From assembly GCF_040954645.1 (NCBI RefSeq), contig NC_092806.1, positions 110,452,731 through 110,516,730 of the forward strand: a DNA stretch of 64,000 bases. Reading direction: 5' to 3'. Position 1 is the first letter of the stretch. Each line of letters begins with the position of its first letter. The DNA comes from Diabrotica undecimpunctata (lineage: Eukaryota; Arthropoda; Insecta; Coleoptera; Chrysomelidae). The notes beneath the pieces are model-generated. The model was not told where the DNA came from. It worked only from the letters and a program-made list of their open reading frames with translations, and made no database searches. The position numbers were made by a program, and so were the translations under genes. Positions 32,061 to 42,599 of this stretch are shown here, piece after piece.

Positions 32061-33544
32061 GATAATGCAAGGAAAATGGGTGTCAACATGTCAACAACAA
32101 ATTTTTGGTTATCGATGGTAATGTTTGTCTTAAGATATAATATAAGTTTTTATTATATCGATATATCATTGACAAAGCCAGATAAAATGGAAAGAAATGA
32201 ATAAAAAGCAACAAACTTTGATTATACACGAAAGACAGTAAGAAGAAAGAACGAGTGCTGCATAATTAACAAATACAGGAAACAAATGAAAAAGGGGCGA
32301 TAATGTTAATGGATACTCGCTCTCTAATTATAGTCAACAAACAAAATGAAAAAGATTATTCAACCCACTCCACTTGTAAACTTAAACAGAAGATTCTATA
32401 ATTTGGTAAAGATGCATATTCAGACCCTTTCCCGTACCCTTTACACGTATCTTGTGTTATGTAGGCACTGAGATTCTTTTGACTTTGATTTATCTTTGTT
32501 TTAATTAGAATTTTACCGTTAATTCGTTTATTAAAAACCTTAAAATGTTTTCTTTTATAAATTCTTTTAACCAATTTAATACTTCCAATAGTATCTATGC
32601 TTTTGATACATTCAACGGTAATTTGCTTAATATTGTCTAAAACAACTTGAAATACATTATTTGGGTGGTAAGAACTAGTCAATGATTATAATGAATGTTC
32701 TCGGTTCCATTCATAATAATTGTATGTCGGTAAAATAGCAACATTTTTGTAAAAAACGGTCCTGTAGCATGACCTGACATCAAGGGGCGAATAAGTGTGT
32801 CCACATTAGCATACTAAGATGCGTGAATAGCCGTGATGTTTCCAAAACTAAATCTGTCCCCGTGATGTTCATTCATAATCTTCCGCTCCTCTCTTCAGTC
32901 AAGTGCCGCCACGGTTTCTGTAAAACCGACCCGGAAGGGACACCTTGCCAAAGTTTATTCACAGATTCACTTATATCCACACTACTTGCAGTAACGGCTG
33001 GATTCTTTGGATTATTTTCAACACAGCAATATACACTGGAAAACTTCACAGAGAAGTTAATGTTTCCTCTTTATTGTGAAAAAAACTGGATGATTGTGAA
33101 TGTCAGAAATTTGTGTTTTAATTATATTCTGAGATAACCATCAGTTTATTTTTTACTTACAGATTCTGTAATATATTATATTGTTGAATTATATTTTTCA
33201 AGTAAAGTAATGTAACGTTGACCTTTGTTACAAGATGAGTTAGCTGCGTAACATTCGCTAATCGACGGAAATCCATAGCAATACTGCTAATATAAAACTA
33301 TTAATTTCTAACCGTCTAACACTTCACCTGATAAGACAATAACCGGTGTTTTTAGCAGAATTTTCATTTTAGACAGAGTTAATCTTTTGATAAATTTATA
33401 ATTATACAATATCGTCGGTTAAAATTAATAATATATTAATTATCTTATGCAGATAGAGCTAAAAATTAGAAATATTTAACATCTGGAAAGAGGTACTATT
33501 ATGTACTTTTATTTTTATTTGATAAACAATTTTTAATATAGACG
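32061..33544. other. Mostly unassigned; one minus-strand ORF 32356-32682
   Basis: The 108-codon minus-strand ORF (lysine/isoleucine-rich, ends LQVEWVE) has no domain I recognise. An exon-like patch is listed separately at 32900-32989. The remainder is AT-rich. Confidence 0.4.
32900..32989 (+). other. Possible exon of an unknown gene
   Basis: A pyrimidine tract ending CTCTCTTCAG precedes a short, GC-richer open stretch coding VKCRHGFCKTDPEGTPCQS and then LFTDSLISTLLA. GTAACG follows at about 32990 as a possible donor. The three closely spaced cysteines look like secreted-protein sequence. No neighbouring exons were found, and the match to splice signals may be chance. Confidence 0.3.
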
Positions 33545-34065
33545 TTTCTTCTTGTTGTTGACTGGCTTTAGAACTCGGAATGAGTCTTCGCCGCATCCAC
33601 TATAGCCCTTCGTCTTCTACGATCTGGCGCTTCCATTTCCTATAATTGTACCCCAATCCTAGATAAATCAGCTTCACCATCATTTTTCTATCTTTTTATG
33701 AGACGGCCTACTGATCTTCTACCGTCTGGTCTCTCAAAAAACACTGTCTTATGTACTCTGTCTTCCTCTGATCTTACCACATGACCTGCCCATCTTATCC
33801 GGTTAGCTTTTATATGTTTGACGATTTTTTCATTACCATAAAGAGTCACCAATTCAGCATTGCGGCGCAATCCTCACTTTCCTGTTAATTCGCCTCTTTG
33901 GGGTCCAAATATCATTCTCAGAGCCTCCCTTATAAATACTAGCAGCTTCTTTATTTCCCGCTGATGTAGAGTCCATTCGTTACTTTCATTTGTAACAACT
34001 GGGCGAATAATTCACTTGTACAGTCTTAATTTAGATTTTCTTTTTAGCCGCTTAGATCTTAATAA
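33545..34065 (-). mobile_element. LINE C-terminal remnant
   Basis: Read leftwards: NEWTLHQREIKKLLVF, ALRMIFGPQRGELTG, a stop, LRRNAELVTLYGNE, then 33688-33870 with HIKANRIRWAGHVVRSEEDR, KTVFFERPDGRRSVGR, and in another frame RRRRAIVDAARTHSE to about 33555. RxRWAGHVxR is the conserved tail of insect LINE ORF2s. RT core absent. Confidence 0.75.
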
Positions 34066-35039
34066 TGATCATAGGGACTACAATGCTCTTGTTGCAGTTT
34101 TGCAAATATATATAAACATTTATAAAATATTAACAAACTTATGTTAGTTTTGATTCTCCCCGTATATATAGCCAAGCCAAGATTCCGTGTACAAAAACAC
34201 AGCTGTTTTAAAAACTAAAATTTACAAGACGAGCCATCTGCGAAATGACACAGACGTGTGTTTGAGATAAGTGACGAATTCCATCTAAAAAACAACACAC
34301 ACGTGGGTTAGGGTTAAGGCTACTTTTCGCTGGAGTCTTGTAAAAAAGACAGTTCCTGGCGTAGGAATGGGCGAGTTTTGATTCCTGAATTTCACCGAAC
34401 CAGAGCGTTCGCAATCCATTCGTGGCTGAATCCGTTTCACGGGGTAAACAACAACTTATATAAACCATTACATTGATGCTGATACACACGTACGTTTACT
34501 GTGTAGAATCGTTATATTATTATTCAATTATTTGGCAAGTTGAAATTGTTTGTGCTAAACTATATTTCACATTATATCACCATGAACCGTTTGTGAACAT
34601 TTTTCGTTTGGTTAAACGTTATTACATTTTTATTAAGTTTCGTTTTTATTATTGAGTTTATTAATATTTGTATTACGTTCAATATAATTCATATATTTTA
34701 TGTCTGATTGCCTTTTGTGTACCTTTTATCAACAAGGTTTGTTCATTTTACCACATATTAATTATATTACATTATATGTGCGCATATTTTTTACTCTTTA
34801 ACGTCTAATATCAATTTATGCGTTATTTCTAATCATACTCAACCATAGCAATAGAAATCTCAAATTTCTTTGTTGTTAATGTGTTTTTAAAACCTATTCA
34901 TCGACATCCTGCATCCAAAAATTCTTGATTAGTTATCATTGTATGTTTCTTTATGTACATTTATGTTTGATTTTACTTATTTCTCTAAATAGAGTTTATA
35001 TAGTCTACTCGTTTATTATTTTTCTATAGGAATATACAT
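34066..35039. other. No gene recognised
   Basis: AT-rich apart from about 34250-34450, where a 93-codon minus-strand ORF (34208-34489) exists without known domains. Confidence 0.4.
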
Positions 35040-35226
35040 ACCCAATGCGAAAGGGGGAAACCAGCGAGTTCTTGATTGAACCCTTTCTGATGACCCCAAT
35101 TGTTATATTGAATTCATCGTATGTGCAGAACGCAACAGCTCTATTTCCCGCAGCTATCCTTGCCAAGACCCATTTTTCTATGTAGTTGTCATTTGTGATT
35201 ACCGTCTCCAGATATTTAAACTCTTT
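35040..35226 (-). mobile_element. LINE family G, 3' part (split by nested LINE)
   Basis: Read leftwards from 35238: VVKEFKYLETVITNDNYIEK, then LARIAAGNRAVAFCTYDEFN. It continues the minus-strand LINE at 36506-37335 once the insertion 35239-36493 is removed. The YLG.V motif region follows the RT active site. Confidence 0.75.
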
Positions 35227-35238
35227 TACTACTTCGAA
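35227..35238. repeat. TSD (left) of nested LINE
   Basis: TACTACTTCGAA, identical to 36494-36505. Confidence 0.92.
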
Positions 35239-36493
35239 AGCCTTATACTGAAATGTTTCTAGGAGAATATCAGGCAGGATTCAGGCGTGGACGTTCAACC
35301 ATTAACCAGATCTTTACACTACGACAGATCCTCAAAAAAGCGCAAGAGTTTAACATAGATATGTATCATATTTTTGTCGATTTCAAAGCGGCATATGACA
35401 GTATCTTAAGACCAAGTCTTTACAACGCTATGAATGAGTTAGGAATTCCAAAAAAACTCATATGTTTGATAAAAGTGACAATGGCGAAGATGCTATCAGC
35501 AGTAAAAATTCAAATCGACTCGTCAACCCCATTTCAAACACATAGGGGGTTAAGGCATGGAGATGCGCTGGCGTGTCAGCTTTTTAATGTCGCCTTAGAA
35601 AAAGTTGTACGAGACGCTAATTTAGATAGCAGGGGAACAATATTTAATAGATCAGTCCAAATTCTAGCATATGCAGACGACGTGGACATTATAACAAGAA
35701 CTAGGGCGAGAACTGCGGAAATCCTAACCGAGCTAGTAGCAGCAGCAGAACGAATGGGGTTACAGATAAATCAAAATAAAACCAAATTCATGGCGACTAA
35801 CACAAACACAAGAGCTGGAAATGTTGACACAAATTTAATCATCAATGACCAAAACTTCGAAGTAGTCAAAGAGTTCATATATCTAGGGACATCGGTTAAC
35901 CCCAATAATAACACATCTGAGGAAATAAAAAGGCGAATAATAATTGCAAATAGGTGTTATTATGGTCTATCAAAGTACTTAGCTAACAAACGTCTGTCTC
36001 AAAAAACTCGTATAAGGCTGTATAGAACACTGATAGTCCCCGTTCTCACATATGGATCAAAAGCATGGACGCTAACGAAAACAGATGAATCCGCTCTATC
36101 CATTTTTGAAAGAAAGGTGCTACGCAAGATATTCGGAGCGGTCTGTGAGAACGGAATATGGAGGCGTAGATATAACTTTGAACTGCAGAATATCTACAAG
36201 CATATGTTTGGTGGTAAAGATATTACCACTATAATTAAGCGAAACCGCCTGCAGTGGGCAGGACATGTAGCCCGGGCCCCTGAGTCAAACATGATAAAAA
36301 AGATTCTAACAGCGCAACCCGTGGGAATGAGAAGACGGGGTAGACCAAAGCTGAGGTGGATGGACGGGGTAACACAAGATTCCGAGAAGATCGGAGTCGG
36401 CAACTGGAAAATGCAAGCGAGGGACAGAATGGAATGGCGTAGAAAGCTTGAGAAGGTCGAGGCCCTCTAAGGGCTGTAGTACCAAGATGATGA
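35239..36493 (+). mobile_element. 5'-truncated LINE, young, nested in an older LINE
   Basis: A 1.25-kb insert flanked by a 12-bp duplication, TACTACTTCGAA. It starts within the RT and ends, after the ORF stop, with a GATGATGAT-type tail (36486-36493). This is what target-primed reverse transcription with 5' truncation gives. The reading frame is undamaged, so the insertion is recent relative to its neighbours. It lies opposite in strand to the host LINE it cuts. Confidence 0.93.
35253..36470 (+). CDS. LINE RT, C-terminal 405 residues, intact frame
   Basis: Residues about 5-20 are GEYQAGFRRGRSTINQI. Box A, HIFVDFKAAYDSI, is at about 39-51, RHGDALACQLFNVALE near 104-119, and the catalytic AYADDVDII near 139-147. 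QINQNKTKFMAT, EFIYLGTSVN, VPVLTYGSKAWTL and NRLQWAGHVAR (about 340-350) follow in the usual order. The endonuclease and first RT boxes are missing because of 5' truncation, so the ATG is internal and the protein is not expected to retrotranspose by itself. RHGD replaces the more common RQGD. Confidence 0.9.
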   Translation: MFLGEYQAGFRRGRSTINQIFTLRQILKKAQEFNIDMYHIFVDFKAAYDSILRPSLYNAMNELGIPKKLICLIKVTMAKMLSAVKIQIDSSTPFQTHRGLRHGDALACQLFNVALEKVVRDANLDSRGTIFNRSVQILAYADDVDIITRTRARTAEILTELVAAAERMGLQINQNKTKFMATNTNTRAGNVDTNLIINDQNFEVVKEFIYLGTSVNPNNNTSEEIKRRIIIANRCYYGLSKYLANKRLSQKTRIRLYRTLIVPVLTYGSKAWTLTKTDESALSIFERKVLRKIFGAVCENGIWRRRYNFELQNIYKHMFGGKDITTIIKRNRLQWAGHVARAPESNMIKKILTAQPVGMRRRGRPKLRWMDGVTQDSEKIGVGNWKMQARDRMEWRRKLEKVEAL

Positions 36494-36505
36494 TACTACT
36501 TCGAA
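36494..36505. repeat. TSD (right) of nested LINE
   Basis: Second copy of TACTACTTCGAA after the GAT-rich tail. Confidence 0.92.
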
Positions 36506-37335
36506 GTTGTGGTCATTAATAGTTATGTTTTACCTAACTCTTGGTCTTGGATTTTTAGTTACTAGCATGCATTTCATCTTCTCTTTAGTTATACAAATAT
36601 CCAAACTACCTGTTTCCTTCTAGAGTTGTGAAAACACATCTCTCAAGTCTCTGCACAAGAATGAGTGATTGCATCTAGATCATCAGCAAACCAATAATAG
36701 TTTTGATCCTCGATTTGCAAATGCCCCTGTCAGTTCAGACGATATTTTACTTATTGCATATTCTAAAGCTAAATTGAATAGCAACGGTGATAAGGGGTCT
36801 CCTTGTCTAAGTCCTGAAGTTATACTAAATGGCATCGATGTTCTGTTTCCTATCTTTAGTATGTGCGTGAGTCTGTTACGCACATTTGAGTTAGCTCCAC
36901 TAATTGTCTCGGTATTCCTATGTCTAGCACTGATAGCCATAGTGTTCTTCTTTTTATCAAATGATATGCTTGCTGAATAAATACATTGTGAGCCTCTAGA
37001 GCAAGATAAATGATAGAACTTGATACGCTGTGTTATTAAGCGATATGTCTCTATAGTTTCAAAAATGTTATTTATCTCTCTTTTTATGTATGGGTATTAT
37101 AACGCTTTCATTCCATTCCCTAGTCATTTTGTGTTGTTGCAATAATCTCAGAATAATGTCATACAATTTTTGATGCAAAACGTTTCCTCCTTTTTTTCTC
37201 AATTCTCCATTTATACCTCCACCATTTCCTGGCGCTTTGTGATCTTTAAGAGATGTAATCGCATTCTTTAATTCTTGAAGTGTTGTGCTGGTATGGACGC
37301 TATATGGACATTTGCATACTGGTATTTCAGACATT
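36506..37335 (-). mobile_element. LINE family G, 5' part of RT (older host element)
   Basis: Read leftwards: TLQELKNAITSLKDHKAPG (about 37235-37290), NGELRKKGGNVLHQKLYDII, WNESVIIPIHKKRDK (to 37068). After a deleted stretch come AYHLIKRRTLW-like sequence (about 36955), ITSGLRQGDPLSPLLFNLAL (about 36760-36815) and FADDLDAITHS (about 36670-36700). It then runs into the nested insertion and resumes at 35226. Box A is degraded. Confidence 0.8.
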
Positions 37336-37739
37336 TCTATTCGTAGTTAAATGTGTTGGTAATTTAGTATTCTACTTATCTTCTTAGTTTTCTCTGATAC
37401 TGATATTTCTTAGGTAGTAAGTGATTTAACAATAATAAGCTTCACAACGGGTATATTTCTTATCTATTAGCAGTAGTACATCGTTTTAGTAGTTTAAACT
37501 TTTAATAGTGGTATTCAGGAGCGTGATATTGTTACGTCAGCATGCATGCTACATCCCTGATCGAAGATTTGACGATTCGAGCTACGGATTCTAGCGGCAG
37601 CAAAAAAGTTCCACGAAGCTTCCGAACAGGGAGACAAATATAAAGAACAATTTAGATTTTAGAGTCAGTCGAAAAAATTAATTTGTACCGAAAAGGAATT
37701 ACATGTTTAATTGTGTTTTAGAGTTTCATCCTCCTTCTC
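37336..37739. other. Unassigned; possible LTR-like start at about 37530
   Basis: TGTTACGTCAGCATGCATGC near 37530, followed by ACAAATATAAAG near 37640, resembles the start and TATA box of a gypsy-type LTR. No LTR end, primer-binding site or partner was found. Confidence 0.25.
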
Positions 37740-38149
37740 TATCCTTTATACTTCGTAAGGATGTGGGACGTTATGGTATTCGACCATTCTTCTCTCTCGT
37801 GGGCGTGGTGTCCTGCCTCAAACAGAGGGTAACCGGTGATGCTCTTTATTTGGTCTGAACATCTGTGTGACTGTCTTCCTCGGGTTCTTTTACCATCTAC
37901 TTTGAGGTCAACCACTAATCTCTCCATACCTTTCATTCTTCTGGGTACGTCTCCACAAAACCTCAACATATTTTGGTTGATGATTATAGTAAGCCTAGTG
38001 CTAAGATCGAGTGCTGTTAATATTTGTGCGGTAACTCTAGTCGTCAGAGACGAAAATGCTACGAAACCTCTGAAAATCATACGAACAAGCTGGATTTTGT
38101 TGAGAACGTAAATTTTTCGACCCCAAAATATATGAAAAAAGTTAACCAC
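37740..38149 (-). mobile_element. LINE C-terminal remnant with open frame
   Basis: 136 codons open. VTAQILTALDLSTRL and NQNMLRFCGDVPRRMKGMER correspond to the FGHVxRR box, then VDLKVDGKRTRGRQSHR, SDQIKSITGYPLFEAG and EREEWSNTI near the end. This is the tail of a LINE ORF2 distinct from families C and D. RT core absent. Confidence 0.75.
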
Positions 38150-40199
38150 TTCTACCCTCAGCTTACCCCTAAAAACATAAATTATAGAGGGAGAACTACA
38201 AAATAAATCGATTTACCAATAATCTATACGCCGTAGAAAAAAATGAAAAAAAAAATATGATAAAAATATTTAGTACCTATGACTTTTTATGTAGAATGAA
38301 CCGTTCTTGCCGAATCAACGCTTAAAGGCGGTTTTGACTGTTAGTAACGCCCGCGAAATCAATTTGAATAAAATTTGTATCAACTCGACAATAAAAATTC
38401 GATACCTTTTGATCAGAGTGGGCTTTCGACAAAAATCAAAACGCGTTTTAAAGGTGCTTTTATAAAGCATATAAGCTTTCATATGCAATCTTTGTATTTT
38501 GCCGCAAATAAATTAAGTTTCTGTAAAGATTTTTGCCATTTTTTATGATTCTCATGAGATTAATAAAATTTATCTCTTTCACTGATTGGTGACTACGCAA
38601 TTTCTATTATTAAAGCCTAATATTTAAAATCTATAGAATCAGATTTCGGTATTAAGTTGTTTCAACAAATGTGAAACATTTGAAATATGCCCAAAAAACG
38701 CTGAATTTAAACTTTAATATTACATTTAAAATATTTAAAACTGTCTAGCTAGGGCATGCATATCGTTCTACGATGCACCCCCATTTTAAAGGCCATTATA
38801 CGTGGTGAGTCGGACTTTTTGATGGTCTAAGTATACGACATAAATTTAGTCTCTCGAAATTAATTTGGTAATCAACAAAGCGTGATGACGTCATTTCGGC
38901 CTCTCGTGGCTTCATCAGACTCTGGGGCTGAATACAAAATCAAACTCGAAAGAGCAACAAATGTCTCCTAACTGTTTCCTACTCAAGTAGTTGGCGTTCA
39001 AGGGTGCCACCTACTTTGATAACCATGAACGAGAACAATTTAATAATATGTTTTCATCCTTCATCACGCTATACGAAATGTGTAAAAGTTTACATGTTCT
39101 AGCAAAAACTTGCTATTGCTTTGATGTATTAAACACAGTATATGGCGTAGGAGGACAATTAATGTATGGCCCGAAAGAAATAAGCTATACTTTTATAAGG
39201 GTTCCCTATGTCTAAACACATGGTGTTTTGGTTAATTCCGATGGTTCTAAAAATATTTTAAAAAGGTTTTTAGAAAAAAATTAATATCTACCAATCTAAG
39301 AATCATGGACAATTTGTTTTTGTATTCTAATAAAAGAGTATTTTACCTATTTAAACAGATATTTAATATAAAAAAAATACAGGGTAGTCAAAATATTTGA
39401 TTATTCTATTAGCACATTTTAGCTGTAATAAAGTACTTATTTTAAATGGAAACCCAATATTTTATTAGTCTCTCATGTGCAGTCATATAGTCCTATACCT
39501 ATCTGCATCTGTATGTGTATACCTATCTCGATTTTTGAAATATTTAAAGATTGGTGAGCTTTAACAATAATTATAATTAAATATGTCGTGGTTATGTATA
39601 ACACATCAACAAACAAAAAACCTATCTAATCAATAAAATGCCAATGGCCTGAGAATCAATAAAAATTTTATTTCCATCATTTCAATACACAGGGTGTTTT
39701 ATTATTTGAGTTGAATTTGACCTACATGTGACATTAAATATTATTCTTATTTTAAATAGAAATCTATATTCTATACTGCCTGAAACTCCCTACTCAGTTT
39801 TCTTCATAGACTTCGAAGAGTTTTTTACTCCTGAGTCTTATTCCGAGCTTTCTCTTTTTTCTTTTGTATAGATGTCCATTTTATTACCACGAGTTAGGAT
39901 AAAATGCTGCCAGGTACGGAAGTTCGCTCCTAAAGTACAAAGGTAATAGTCACACAGAGTTTGCCAGCTCTTTAGGACTTCATTTAGACAACACTTTTCA
40001 ACCTGTACCACACAGTCCATCGGAATGATGGTGCGACACCTCGGGATAATTGCAATAGAAATCTTTTTGGTAAATGAGCCAGTCGTAGTGCGGCTGTCTA
40101 GTGATATAGTGTATAAGTGCGCATTTGCGTATGTGTGCATGAGCATGTGTCATATTAATTTAACAGATCTATTGTTATTTACATAATACTAGGTAACTA
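38150..40199. other. No gene recognised apart from a hammerhead
   Basis: AT-rich. Two ACAGGGTxGT-type starts (about 39378 and 39690), each followed by a TTATTTTAAATxGAAA-like segment, suggest two copies of a short repeat. ORFs at 38991-39215 (+) and 39838-40146 (-) are unassigned. Confidence 0.45.
38878..38924 (-). ncRNA. Hammerhead ribozyme candidate
   Basis: On the minus strand: CTGATGA at 38918-38912; stem II GCC/GGC (38910-38908 with 38901-38899) around ACGAGA; GAAA at 38897-38894. The palindromic stem III TGACGTCA is at 38893-38886, the predicted cleavage after C38884 (AUC). Stem I AGAGT/ACGCT (38923-38919 with 38883-38879) has one mismatch. Core nucleotides are complete. Like the 25.1-kb copy it has a palindromic stem III, and short inverted CTCTTTCGA/TTCGAGAG blocks lie farther out. 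Probably once part of a Penelope-like pLTR or retrozyme-like repeat. Confidence 0.65.
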
Positions 40200-41190
40200 A
40201 TGTTATGAAAAATAAGAACCATCATGAAATACTTATCTATGTTTCGTGGACCTTAAGAAAGTATTTGGACGTTATCCACTTATGTTACGCAGGAGAGATA
40301 CCTCTGGGAATAATCAAAACAATTGAAAATATCTACCAAAATAACACAATAAAAGTCAACATAGATGAAGAACTAACTGACCCTGTCGAAGCTGGAAATG
40401 GGATAAGATAGGAAGATTTCCTGAGTCCTATTCTGTTCAACTTGATTATGCATGAAATAATTAAAAAGGTAAGAACTAAAAAAAGGATACCAAATGGGAG
40501 AAAAACAACTTAAAATAATCTGCTATGTAGACGACGCAATCCTACTCTCTCAGAGTGAAGATGATTTACAACGTATGTTGCACCAATTTAATATAACAAC
40601 CAGAAAATTTAACATGTTAATTTTCCCAAAAACGACAACACGCATGGTTATAACAGCAAATTTACTAAGATGTAAATTGGAGCTGGAAGGTCAGATAATA
40701 GAACAAGTGATGGAGTTTAAATATCTAGACATCACATTATCTAGCTGCGCAAAGCTCGGAACAGAGATCAAGTGAATAGAGCAAACAGAGCCGCAGGTTG
40801 CCTGAATAAAACAATATATAGAAATAAAAATGTGGGGAAAGAAATAAAAGGCAGAATTTACAAAACAATCATCAGACCAATATTGTCATCAGTCAAACTC
40901 GGCAGAAATAGGACCTGAGACCGATAGGACAAAGGATGGTAAAAACAGCAGAGATGAAAACACTTGATGAAAAATTGACGTAGATGCAAGGTGGAGTACA
41001 TCAAGAACTGGGTAAGAAATAGAAGAGTAGAATGGAACGATCATATAAGCCGAATGACAACAAATAGAGTAGTAAAGATAGTAAGAGGACGGTTCCCAAT
41101 AGGAAGACGATCAGTAGGAAAATCACGTAAACGATGGAACGACAACTTACTGAAGGCACATTGAAAAATAGACATACATACATAAATACA
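40200..41190 (+). mobile_element. LINE family C, copy 2 (5' truncated, decayed)
   Basis: TYLCFVDLKK-like box A (about 40228-40262, shifted), IIKTIENIYQNNTIKVNIDEE (40310-40375), EAGNGIR-stop, FLSPILFNLIMHEII (40420-40465), ICYVDDAILLSQSEDDLQRM (40515-40578; the YADD box is YVDD), VMEFKYLDITLSS (40711-40745), then out of frame NRANRAAGCLN, RIYKTIIRP, WVRNRRVEWNDHISRM (about 41005-41055), PIGRRSVGKSRKRWNDNL (about 41095-41150). It ends in an ACATACATACATAAATACA tail (about 41170-41192). Same family as the split element at 9490-15975. Confidence 0.85.
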
Positions 41191-42599
41191 CAAAATAGTC
41201 ATACTTGAGACTTTTTTAGCCTAAAATAAAATCCTGGACAAAGTATTGTTTCCATATCATTGCAGCTACAGTTTTGGAATCCACAGGTTTTTTTGGCAAA
41301 TATTTCAACAGACTAGAAATTTATTCCCAAATCATTATTTTTTATATAATTATAAGCCTTTCACATTGAAATTGGTAGAAGATTTATTCTCTACACTTAT
41401 GTCCCTTAAACGATGAAGAGTATTCCTAAACACTTCAAATGCTCAAATTTTGTTGTTAACCTAGTAAAAAGAGACTAAAATCAAGCAATTATAGGTTTGT
41501 CTATGGAGATGCAGATCGTGAAAGAAGAAACGCCAAGGAATATCTGCAATAGTCACGATTATTAAAAGGTGATTTAAATTTCTTAGAAGAAAAGATATAC
41601 GAGAAAAAGCAGCTTTGGAAGAATTTTAAGAGAGTACAAAATTTAACCCATCTGACATCCATGGAAAAGCTTTGACCAGCATTTCGCACTGTGACGTAAA
41701 GAAAGAAAATACTGAACATTGACTTATGTATGACACCGGTATAATAAATGCTATAAAAAATCCTGATTCTGCAGAACCAGTATATAAAGCTGTTGTTACT
41801 AAACGCCATCTTTTATCAAAATTGTCTACTACATCCACAGCATAATACAAAAATATGAGGAATGAGACTACAAGCATTTAAAACATAATAAAAAATTTGC
41901 ACTAGAAAAATCTAACAATCGAGCACTTATTGCACTTTCCCCAGACACAACTTAAAAGAAAATAGTGACAAATAGCAGATAATGGTAGAACATTTAAGGA
42001 CGTATCAAAGCAAAATGAGGTACAAGTGAAACATATTGGATACCAGAAATTGTATTTAACATTTTTTTAAAATAATATATTATATCGCAACTTATATTTT
42101 ACAGTGTACAAAGTTAATGCTCAACAATATGTGCGTTGTGGGAAGTGGGGGACAGGATGGGTCAGTGCCCCATAGATTCGCTTTTGTTTTCGGGTTGGAA
42201 ACAACGAAAAACGACTTGAGAGTATCTTAGAATAGATTTTCTATTCTTGTATTGCTCAATTCTCTCAGTTAGCAGATGATTCTAATGTTTTATGAATACT
42301 AAAGTCATTACAATGTGGCGCGTTTGAGAATGTACTGTGAAATTGTTGAAAATTAGGAGGAACTGTAGCAAAACCACAGAATGAAGGGGGTCGGTCATTT
42401 AAATGATATTTTTAGAATGCGATCCCCAGGAAATAATGTATTTCTTGTGGTTAAAAATTGTTATACTATTATTACTGGTTAAAAAGCCTAAATAAGATAC
42501 CAATATTCTGTACTGATACGTAGCGGTAATAATAATAAACACTAGAAAGTTAACAAATAAAATAATAAAAAAAAATTATGCAATGAATGTAAATATGTA
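41191..42599. other. No gene recognised
   Basis: A patch at about 41620-41860 reads NPSDIHGKALTSISHCD and IKNPDSAEPVYKAVVTKRH on the plus strand between stops. It looks like decayed coding sequence, but I cannot name it. The rest is AT-rich. Confidence 0.35.

Noticed and set aside
37530..37660. Gypsy LTR beginning TGTTACGTCAGC
   Set aside because: A start-like sequence and TATA box only; no end, PBS, or internal coding region nearby.
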